A stretch of 64,000 nucleotides of DNA, taken from positions 43,011,700 through 43,075,699 of the forward strand of contig CM019217.1 in assembly GCA_009741485.1 (NCBI GenBank), in the 5' to 3' direction. Below the pieces are notes generated by a model that was given only the letters and a program-made list of their open reading frames with translations, searched no databases and had not been told where the DNA came from. This stretch comes from Malurus cyaneus samueli (taxonomy: Eukaryota; Chordata; Aves; Passeriformes; Maluridae). Positions 51,997 through 61,430 of this stretch are shown piece by piece. The position numbers and the translations under genes are program-made. Position 1 is the stretch's first letter, and each line of letters begins with the position of its first letter.

Positions 51997-52435
51997 GAAT
52001 CATAGAGTATCCTCAGCTGGAAGGGACACACATGGATCACTGACTCCAGCTCCTGGCCCTGCACAGGGAACCCCCGGAGTCACACCACGGGCCTGAGAGC
52101 CCACACAACCACTTCCCTGGGGAGCCTGTTCCAGTGCCCAACCACCCTCTGGGTGAACAACCTTTTCTTAATGTCCAACCTAAACATCTCCTGACCCAGC
52201 CATTCCCTCAGGTCCAGTCACTGGTCACCACAGGGAAGAGATCAGTGTCTGTCCCTCCTCTTCCCCTCATGAGGAAGCTGTGGATCCCAGAGGTTTCCCC
52301 TCACACTCTTCTCTAGGCCAAACTAAGTGCCCTGAGCTGCTCCTCATACGAGTTCCCCTCCAGACCCTTCACCATCTTCTGGCCCATCTTTGGATGCTCT
52401 CTAATAGTTCTACAAGAGCCACCCTTCCAAAAGTC
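51997..52435 (-). mobile_element. CR1 LINE 3' fragment, reverse orientation
   Basis: It starts with AATCATAGAGTATCCTCAGCTGGAAGGGACACAC (the CR1 3' terminus read in reverse), then CTTCCCTGGGGAGCCTGTTCCAGTGCCCA, TTAATGTCCAACCTAAAC and CTCATGAGGAAGCTG. It is about 440 bases, better preserved than the other copies, and GC-rich compared with its surroundings. Confidence 0.9.
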
Positions 52436-55400
52436 TCTTATCCAATCAAGGTACACAAGTAATTACCTAGAAAGCCCCGAGGTTAAAATAGATTCAGAGG
52501 ATCACCTTGCTAACATAAAAGCTAGTAATCATTTTTTAAAGGCTTGTTAAAATATATTAACCGCCAGGCATTTGCCAGAAAGAGAACTGGCAGGTGATAA
52601 AGAAAGGGTCTTCTGAGGAATTAGGCTATAGCGGAAAAAAAAAAAGTTATAGCAATACTCAACAAAAAAGTTTCCATAGTATGATAGTTCTTTTTTTCAA
52701 AGGAACAGAGCCTCACATTAGTCCTAAAATGAGGATACAATAAAAGATGTTTTAACATAGATAAGTAAATTCCAAGTAACAACTGAAAGATGGGTTTGTT
52801 CAGCTCTAAATATCCAGGATGATACTGTTGGACTAAGAAGTGTAATGTGTAGCAAATTTTGGAGGGCAGCCATGGTACTAGAATGATGGTACCAAATGAG
52901 CTGTTTCCCAAAATGTGGAAACAACAAAAACAGTGATTTTCAGGAATATCTGAGCTGTAAGACTGTAAGTGAAAAAAAGTAAAGCAAATGATTATTCATT
53001 GTTCCCTATAGTAAAAGTGGGGAAGGAACAGCTAATGTAAGGGAAACAATTTTTTTAAAGTGCTTTTTCATATGTCATAATTTATCTTGCCATAGAGCCT
53101 TTTGAAGGTGAGGCTGATAGGCTAAAAAAAGAGCAAGACAAGTTCACACAGGGTAAGAGGATTAAACATGATCAAATAAATGCAAGCTTTAAAGCTGGAG
53201 GTTTGTGAATTGTAAACTTTTCAAGAATCCATCTGTACCTGTACCCTGTCCCCAGGTGCTCACTGTTGCTCATTGGTGGAGAATGATACTTGGCTATACT
53301 GACTCAGATATTGCCAAGGTCATTCCTTATTCCCCAAAAATTTGGCCCTCATCTATAAGCTCAAGATGCTCAAAGGTAGTAAAGTTGTTAACAGTGTCTG
53401 GTTGTCTTGCTGAAGCTCTGCATTCACAGTCCAGTTTTTCTAAATAATAATGGGAGTAGCTTTGTTCACAGAAAAAAATCTTAGAAGCCAGCTGAAGGGG
53501 TATATTGCCTAGATCAACAAAAAACTTGGTAGATACAATGGTGCCAATGCAAAACCATCTGTAGACAGCTGCCTGAAATGATTGGAAAAACTACAAGGAA
53601 AAAAAAATCTGCAGAATTTTTGACCTGTAGGATTCTTTGAATCATAATTCTGTGTAAAGTTCCTTAGTACAGCGGATTGGTTTCTGAACATAATTACTAA
53701 ATTTTCGCAGGTACAAGACATTAGAAAAGTCAGGGAATTAGTGGCATTATTTCATATTTAATTTTGCTCTCTGTGAAGACAGTAACAAAGCTCCTGGTGG
53801 TTTTAGCTGAAAGAAACATAACCCAGTGATGCTACTGGAATAAAGAAGCCTGGATTACCACTTAATTATAGATCTAATGGTATAAATTTTAACTGTGCAG
53901 GCCTAATTAAACAACTTTTTATTAAGGAGCTTCTCTTACTATTTTTTTTTCAATTAGGGTCAATTTTTTTATATAAATAGATGTCTTGCTCACACCCCAT
54001 GTTCTCTTCCTGCTCAGTTATACACTGAGCTCGCAATAATGTCACAAATCCACTGTCTTTCCCATAAGAACAGACTGTTGTTGCAAGCACAGATTTGTAT
54101 TTAATTGCAGGATTAAACACTGTCTGCTAGAGAGCTTTTAATGCAAACATTCCCCAAGATGAAAAATGCAAACTAGAAAATTACTGAGGAAACGTAACTT
54201 CTATAACTGGTTTGGGTGGATATTTTCAGCTTGCTAGTAAAAGTCTCTTTGCAAGTCATAAAAACCTCATTACAATTCTGAAACATGTTTCATGACTATG
54301 CATCAGCTCTACTGCCTGTGAAGTTCTCAATGCTTTAACAGTATTAGTTACTGGAATTGCCCAAAGACATCAGAAATAGAAATGCTCTGTTCCTTGCTGG
54401 AATTTCAGTTCATCAGCCAAGCAGAATTACTGCTTTCTCCAGACAAATTTTTGAAAAGACCTAATTCCCAGCCTACACCCTGTCGGTCAATGCATGATGA
54501 AATTGTCATTCTAAAATAGTTCCTTGTGCAGTGGAGTGGTTATTTCTTCCATACAGTGTGACCAAAACCTACTTTCTGCCAGAAATTAGGAGAAATAACT
54601 AAAAGAGTACAAACAGCTGTCTTTACCATGCAATCATCCTTGACAAATGGCTGAGGTACTGGATGAAGAAATGCTATTTTTACCTATTTGTCAAGGCCAT
54701 GTCCTAGTTTATTACACATTTGGATTTTCAGAGGAGCTGAGGTTTGTCTGTGTCCCAAGGTTGATGAAAAGCTGAGGAATGGGATGTGGTAACATGATTG
54801 TGGATATCACAGGCTACATCTCCAGGAATAGTTCAGGGCACTGCAACCTTACACACTTGACAGTCTAAGATGATTTGCATCCCTAAGTGAGACCTTCAGG
54901 CTCCTCTTCCAAAGTTTAGAAGGAATGAGTTACTTTGGAAGGGACTTCTGAGATACTGTCAGAGCTGGAAGCTGTGTGAAGTCACCCATGAATAAAATGA
55001 GGCTGGGGATGGAATTTAAAGAGGTTTGAGTGTATCTACATGATTCAGATCTCTTGCTTCAGGTGAGCAGGCATGACAGCAATACAGGACAGGGTCATGT
55101 CATAAATGCTCTCTGTTCAGGCTCCAAGAGACACAGCTGGGATAGCATGGTGCTGAACTGAATAGCCACCTCCCCCAAGGGCTAAATGTGCTGGTCCATT
55201 TATTTATTTATAAAACAGGGAAAACATTAAAAAGCTACAGAACGTCTTACAGAAAGTTTTCTACCTTGTGAGACACAGAAACAGTAAATCCAAATCCGCA
55301 GTTCTATGACAGGCAGAACTATGGTTGTGCAGTCAATATAATTCTGATTTAAGCCTCCTAAAGATCTCCTCATTGCCTCCCTTCTCCCACAGTCTCTGAG

Positions 55401-58400
55401 CAGTCAGGACCATATCCTAAATGTTCTCTTGACTTCAGAAGTGAAACTACATAACAAAACACAACAGAATAATTTTTTCAAAGAAATTATGCCAAAAAGA
55501 GCCTTCAAATACTTTTAGTGTTCTATTCCTACAGTAGCAGAGATGGTTTATTCTACCAGCACAATGCACTGAAATACTTTTGTAAGGCTGACAAGAAACT
55601 GGAATGCACTACAGCAAAGAGTGTCAAAACTACCGAGCTTTTCTATCTTCACTTCCCATTAGAAACTCATTCATGACAGCTAGGTATTCAGATGAATCAG
55701 GTCAAAACCTATTACAAAGCATGAGGAAATGGCTTCAAGTCACTTGAGAACTTTTTTAGTTTCAATGGATAAAGGAGATGGTAACGAATGACTGTCAAAC
55801 ACAGTTCTGTATCATCCAGTGGTGTGTGTGGTGCTTTATTTAATGTGAGAACATGCAATAAGTAATAGAGCACCATGTAATTTCTAGAGATCACAGTTCT
55901 AAAGTTTCTTGTTGCTGCAGTTTGCATTCTAAAACCTGTCTGGATGATGTCAAGTCACACACAAGTTTAAATCCCTCTTGCCCATCTCTTCAGACTTTAT
56001 CAAGTATTGCTATAATTTTATTTTCATTAAAAGTTTCAATGGTATTTATATGAAGCATTCTCCTTCAGCACAGGAGGATGCAAAGTGAAATCTAGCAGCA
56101 GATGACTGTTCACCACAAAATGAGTAATCATTTATGTTCTAAGCTAAAATAAATGCAAACAGAAAACCAGAAAGCACACTGTTCTAATGTTTTCATTTGG
56201 TAACTTACCTTTTTTTTTTTAAATTTCTTTTAAATGGGTTTTGTAAAAACATTTTGAGCCTTGTTCATTTTATTTTTGTTTTCCTTGGAAAGAAATCCTT
56301 TAAACTTGGTGTCTTCACTAACCTTTTCCAGCGGCACAGGGGTGATGGTTATACTCCCTTATTACGTTTTCTGGTTTAACCACACAGCTTTTCAAAACAG
56401 CCCCCACTAAAATGAGCTGTGGCTCTAGATTTACACTCCCCATCACCATCACTTACAGTTACTGATGAATTTCACTTCTAAGCACACACATTTCCCTAAC
56501 AGCTGAACTGCTCCACAGTTTTCTGTGTTTGTCTTATTATAACTACCTCCTTCATTTCAGTGACATCACAGTTGAGCTCAGGTCTGAAATGCAATGCTCC
56601 AGCTAGGTCAAGTGCTTATTTTTACTCAAGTAATTACAGAAAAAAAGTCGGCACTGACATTTACCAAAATATTTCAGAGCACAAACACCATTCGCTGAGC
56701 TGAACAGGAAAATTCATGCCTGCTAGTCTTGTTTTTCTCCTCAGAGTATGACTGATTTGACTCATGCCTGACTTCAACAAAATTTCCAGATCTTTGCTAG
56801 AATTATAGTTGGTAGGAAAAATGCATAAACATACAGCTGCATTTCTGTTCCTATGCCCACATCATTACTTGTCTTTGATGAAAGGATACAGCAAGACATT
56901 CTAAACCATTTCATAGTGTTTCATAAGTTTAAAACTTAAAATGCTAAAGGAAAATTCTCTGCTAATACATCTGAAAGCCTGCAAGAAACTGTTTTCATTT
57001 CTTTTGAAGACACCTATGAAAATCCCAATTTAGTGAATCTGGATGCTTTTTGCTCAACAGCATTAGCAGTACAGGAGTACAGGTCCTTTGACACTGAAAC
57101 TAGAGCAGGAATATTTCTCTGCCTTCCAACAGTCCCACTTGTGATTTGGATACTGGTCATGACCCCGTTGTTTATTGTATATGTGAGTTGTAAGAATTAC
57201 TGGAATTCTTATAAATCCTAATTAAATAAAGGGTAAAAGAAAAGCCCACCTGTAATCAGACACCATGTAACTGCATGTTAATGGCCTGTTCAGTACTCTA
57301 CTGGGATATCTTAGAGTAATGCTATAGCACTATACTCAATTTCAAGAGGCCAGCAGACATTTTGAAATGAATAAAATCTACTTATATAATTACAGTAATG
57401 ACTACATCTCATGCCTTATTCACAGCAAGTAAAAAAAAAAANCACACTAGAGTTTATGTAAATATTACTAATGCATATACTATGAAAAAGTAATTCATGT
57501 TAATTAAAAAATACCTTAATTTCAAAAGCTTACCAGAAACAGTTACACTGAGTATTGCAATCTTTCAAAGCAGAACAGAAGTTCTTTACAAGGATCCAGC
57601 AGTAATTGATATCCAGCTGCTTGGAGCTGGGCTGCCGACTGAACATGAAGTGAAAGCTGGGCTGAAATCCCCTCTTATTTGATACCAGCAAGGAGTCATG
57701 CTGCTCTTTCCTATGAGCTGGAATTTCACCCCAGTCTTTACATTCTTCGTCAGTTATGGTGGAGCAGCCAGAAGATGATTAAAGAGTAGTCAAGTATCAC
57801 AGTTCTAAAAATCCAATCTTTGAGCATCTTGAAGGTCTAGGGGAAGGAGGAGAGGGTTTATAGCACAGTTAAAAGGAGTCTCTCTAAAAATGGGCAAGTG
57901 GCCATTTCAGTAACAGAGCTGATGGCAGGACACTGCACACCACTAACAGAAGGCAATCTGAGGTTGAGCCCTTGGTGAAGACACCATCATATTGGCCTTT
58001 GACTAGAAAGGAAGGCAAGCACAGCTTGTGAACAATACATGCATGCACACAAGGCATTCAATGAGCTGAACAATTTCTCTGCATACATAAAAGACCTTGC
58101 TAAGAAAAAAAATAGCAAAGGTTTTTAGCACTTCAACAATTGTCTACATGAACTTGATTTCAAATCCAACTTTACACATTCTTGATAAACTGAAAGGCCT
58201 CAGCATTGGAGATAAAACATTTCTAGCACCAGCTGCTCTTTTGAAAGTGAATACTTCCTCATAAGAGGTAAGTATAGGATGACATATTGTCTTTCACTGA
58301 GAAAGTGCTTTAAGGCAATATCCAAAATCACAGTATAGCCACCACAGAAGCCATTCCAATGATCCCTGATATTTTACAGCACTGACACAGGTTCCACTGC

Positions 58401-58913
58401 TGAGGAACGGCAGGACTAAATTGGTGTCTGTCCTCCTCCCTGCCACGTGTCCTGGCACGCTGGAAATGTCCAACATCTGTACATCACTAGTTGTCATAAC
58501 TAATTTTGTCCTATAGCTCTTTAATCCCTCTGTAGCCATTTATATTAGCCATATTAACCACTATCACTGGCAAGGAAATTGGTGAGGGATTACCATCTTT
58601 CCTTATACTAATCCAATTTAAAACTTGTTCAATACAGTAGCAAGTGTTTACACAATTAATACAAATGACAGATTTCTGAACATCCCAGAAGGGAAATGAC
58701 TGTAACCAGCCTGGCCAGATGTGCTCCTGCAGCACCCAGACCACGGTTGGTCTTTCTTCTTCGCTCTCAAAAGAGTCAATTTACTTACATTTCCACCAAG
58801 AAGTATTTTAGGAATGGAGACAGTAATTTCTGAATATACACTGTATCTATAAAAGGAAGAGGTCAGCAGTTTGTTCTCCATTTCCCTCACTTTGTGGAAC
58901 TCCATCAGCTCTT
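52436..58913. other. Intergenic DNA between RBM46 and LRAT, right part
   Basis: AT-rich with no recognised gene or named repeat. A single ambiguous base lies at 57442 after an A run. The segment near 53865-53935 (TTAATTATAGATCTAATGG, GGCCTAATTAAACAAC) is rich in homeodomain-like words. Some of the right end may be LRAT 3' UTR if distal polyadenylation is used. Confidence 0.5.
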
Positions 58914-58919
58914 TTTATT
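58914..58919 (-). terminator. Candidate LRAT polyadenylation signal AATAAA
   Basis: A minus-strand AATAAA lies about 340 bases past the LRAT stop codon at 59261. It would give a short 3' UTR. Mammalian LRAT transcripts have longer 3' UTRs, so signals further left could also be used. Confidence 0.4.
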
Positions 58920-59260
58920 AATAGTTATGGCACCCAGTTATGCAGCTAAGGAACTGAAGAACATGAAGGATGTTATCAGAATCATTTTTGGCTAAAGATA
59001 AGGAGCAGAACTGCATCGCAACCCTACTTTTTTCATGATTTAAAGATGTGTTAAAATATACCAAGATTTTCAGGAAATCTGTTATTTGGCTTACACAGTA
59101 AGCTATGCATTGTGCACTGTGTTCTAGACAAAGCTGTATTTTAAAGTGGTGCACAAAATTAAGAAACTTTACATGATGCCAGTGAGTAATTTTTGCTTTC
59201 ATAAATACAGTAGTATACATCTTATATACAGACACTAGATGGAAGCCTCCAGGAAGGCTG

Positions 59261-59413
59261 TTAGCCAGCCATCCACAGAAAGAAGGGAATCAGGATGGTG
59301 GGGAGCGTGGTGGAGGGTGCCCATCCGAGGCAGACTATTGACGCTAGTCCCACAAGCACTGATGCGAGCACGCTTCTCTGATCCCGAATAATCATCTTCA
59401 CAGTCTCACAGAA
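59261..59413 (-). CDS. LRAT: LRAT coding exon 2 (C-terminal membrane anchor)
   Basis: This exon of 50 codons plus stop starts [20 protein letters not shown] and ends FFLWMAG, very close to the mammalian C-terminus. It begins in phase 0 right after the acceptor TTTTTTCAG (AG at 59415-59414). The hydrophobic stretch [18 protein letters not shown] and the hydrophobic end form the ER anchor. The exon shows no decay, which argues against a long-dead gene. Confidence 0.95.
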   Translation of the reverse strand, partial: FCETVKMIIRDQRSVLASVLVGLASIVCLGWAPSTTLPTILIPFFLWMAG

Positions 59414-60422
59414 CTGAAAAAAAAAAAAAAAAAAAACAAACAAAAAAAAAAAGATGAGATTTAAAGAGGAAAGCTTTGGCTGTAGAGCTGGCCATACCCA
59501 CTCTCTCGGGACACAGCAACAGTTGCTGCCCCCACTCTCACACAGGCTCCCCGGAGTAGAAGAGGAAAGAGCCGGGCTGGGACCGCATCACCCCCAGCAT
59601 CAGCCCCGGTACTGGCTGTGGCTCCGGCAGGAATCTGTAGCATCAAGCATTTCAGAAGCGTATTAATTGTTCTACGAATTCAGCTTCGCTTTCCTCGCCG
59701 CTTGAAGGCAGCGGAGGTCAGGCCGCCCCGAGCAGCTCCGTGCCGGCGGCACTGCCCGCTGCGGGAAGAGCGGCGGCAGCGGCGGGCGGTACCGGCACCC
59801 CCGCCCGGAGCCGCGGCGGTGCCTGACCCAGCCGGGGTCACCGGGGCAAGGGCAGCGCCGCCCCGCGGGCCGGGCCGTACCTTGTCGGTCTGGAAGCTGA
59901 CCGGGCTCCGTATCGGCAGTAGGTGACGAAGTGCTCGCAGTTGTTCCAGAGCAGGCTGTAGGCCGTGGTGCCCACCAGCTTCTCCGCCCTGCGGGCCGCC
60001 TCCTCGCTGCCCAGCACCTGGTCCTCGAAGAGCCGGTCCATGTGGTTGACCAGGATGCTGCCGCCGTAGGCGAAGTCCTCCACCGTGTCCACCCGGACGC
60101 TGGCCGTCCTGGCGATGACGCCCAGGATGAGCCGCTTGTTGGTGACCACCTGCTGGATCTGCCGACGGTCGCTGCTGATGACGGGCAGGATGTCGGGCAT
60201 CAAGTGGGCGACGCGGTTCTCGCCCAGGTAGATGCCGAAGTGGATGAAGAGGGTGCGGGGCACCTCCAGCAGGTCTCCTCGCTTGAAGCAGCTGGTGTCG
60301 TAGTAGCCGGGGGCAGGCGCTGGCGTCTCCCCGCCGGAGCCCGCGGGCAAGGGCCGGATGTGGACGAGGAGCATCAGCTTCTCCAGCAGCAGCGAGGCCG
60401 CCTGCGGCACCGGGTTCTTCAT
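59261..60422 (-). CDS. LRAT: LRAT, lecithin retinol acyltransferase (two coding exons, frame broken as assembled)
   Basis: LRAT transfers an acyl chain from the sn-1 position of phosphatidylcholine to all-trans-retinol at the ER membrane, making retinyl esters for storage and for the visual cycle. It belongs to the NlpC/P60-like thiol acyltransferase family. Exon 1 starts MKNP at 60422, as in human, followed by an N-terminal hydrophobic segment [12 protein letters not shown] (about 11-22). The catalytic residues are all present: His61 in IHFGIYLG, His73 in VAHLMPD, and Cys162 in NNCEHF. Exon 2 adds the C-terminal membrane anchor ending FLWMAG. Exon 1 is 542 bases, one short of the phase 0 length exon 2 requires, so the assembled sequence is frameshifted near codon 172. 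Without that base loss the product would be 231 residues, against 230 in human. Confidence 0.96.
59416..59453 (-). repeat. Near-pure T tract serving as the LRAT intron polypyrimidine tract
   Basis: On the minus strand the last 38 or so intron bases before the LRAT exon 2 acceptor are almost all T, with two G interruptions. On the plus strand it reads as poly-A with two C. It is both the splicing signal and a length-variable homopolymer. Confidence 0.8.
59881..60422 (-). CDS. LRAT: LRAT coding exon 1 (catalytic domain)
   Basis: The start ATG at 60422-60420 was chosen by match to the conserved MKNP. An in-frame ATG 17 codons upstream lies in GC-rich leader and has no family support. The frame runs cleanly through [19 protein letters not shown] and [11 protein letters not shown] to [11 protein letters not shown]. 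The expected [12 protein letters not shown] ending is then present only in the next frame, directly before the donor AAG|GTACGG (GT at 59880-59879). The exon is very GC-rich and lies inside a CpG island. Confidence 0.95.
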
Positions 60423-61074
60423 GGTCGACGGGGGAAACCCTCGGTGCCTTCGAGCAGTTGCTACCCCCGGCACCGCTTTTCTAGGCTACCGGCGGGGCGG
60501 GGCGGGCACCCGGGCCGGCCCACCGGGTGAGGGGCGTGCGGGGAGCGCCCGCCCCGAGGACCGGCCGGGCTTTATTGGGGGGCGCGGCGGGCACCCTGAG
60601 CCGGCCCGGCGTCCCGGTCCGGCGGCGGCGGCTCGGCCTCGGGATGGCGCGGTGCCCGGAGCCTGGAGCCACCCGCAGCTCCGCCCCGTCTACCGCCGGC
60701 GCTGCCCAGGTAGAAGTGCACGGAAAAGTGCATGCAGAGCCTTCACCGCCCCGGGGAGAGCCGCGAAGGGCTCCCGGTGCCACAGCCGCTTGATGCACCT
60801 TCCCCCGCCGGCGGGACCTCAGGGGCTCCGGGTGCCCGCCCCGGCTGTGGCGGGGGACAAGCGGCGCTCGGATCGGATGGGATCGGGGGGTGGCTGCGCG
60901 GGATGCTGCGGTGCTGGCACGGCGGCGGGACAGGGGAGGGAGCGTCTGCGTTCCCTGAAAAACAGGTCTTCGAGGGAGAGCGGGAAGTCACATTTATAAA
61001 TTCATTCGCCCCAAGGTCCGCCAGCTAAGAAAGAGTGGGAATCGGCGGAGCGGCATTCCCGTGCGTTCAGTTTC

Positions 61075-61095
61075 ATGCTAATCCATTATGCAAAT
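61075..61095 (+). promoter_or_regulatory. Paired POU octamer-like sites upstream of LRAT
   Basis: A perfect octamer ATGCAAAT at 61088-61095 sits 13 bases after a variant ATGCTAAT at 61075-61082. Both lie in the putative LRAT intron 1 within an otherwise GC-rich island. POU factor binding is inference from the motif only. Confidence 0.4.
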
Positions 61096-61245
61096 GGCTA
61101 AATCCTGGCAACGGAGCCCACAAAAGAGCAGCGCTGTCAGATCAACAATGCCGCCCCGATGGAAACTCGGAAGTTTCAGTAACCAAGCAGGTTCCCGCCC
61201 CCTCGGGGATGACGGGATGATGGATGGGACAGACATTCATCTTAC

Positions 61246-61430
61246 CTGGAAGATGACAGGCGCAGAGAGTGGCAGGGAAGGCGGCCGTGGCTGCAGCCTT
61301 CCACCGAGTCCCCGCCGCCGCCGCGCCCCGGCCCGCTGCCATGGATCTTTGTTCGTGCCGCAGTCGCTCCGGCTGCAGCGGGGAGCTTTCGCCTCTCTGA
61401 GAAACGCGGGACGGGCGAAGGGAGGGGGAG
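61246..61430 (-). other. LRAT: Probable LRAT non-coding first exon (3' end at 61246)
   Basis: A strong minus-strand donor, CTTCCAG|GTAAGATG, has its GT at 61245-61244 in the upstream part of the island. Mammalian LRAT has a non-coding first exon spliced to the exon that carries the start codon. The 5' end given here is a guess. The matching acceptor would lie in the GC-rich leader just above 60422, for example at the GGTAG or CCTAG near 60480-60490. Confidence 0.45.

Larger units (their letters stand above)
59690..61420. promoter_or_regulatory. LRAT: CpG island covering LRAT exon 1 and promoter
   Basis: This is a long, strongly GC- and CpG-rich block covering LRAT coding exon 1, its leader and upstream DNA, with an abrupt return to AT-rich sequence on both sides. 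It includes many GGGCGG/GGGGCGG boxes near 60480-60520. Known mammalian LRAT promoters are GC-rich and Sp-dependent, which fits. No TATA box was placed with confidence. Confidence 0.7.

Noticed and set aside
59715..59845. AGGTCA/GGGTCA half-sites as a retinoic acid response element for LRAT
   Set aside because: The half-sites are isolated and lack DR1, DR2 or DR5 spacing. Such hexamers are common by chance.
59931..60530. Plus-strand frames of about 200 codons opposite LRAT exon 1
   Set aside because: They are shadows of the GC-rich LRAT coding exon on the other strand.
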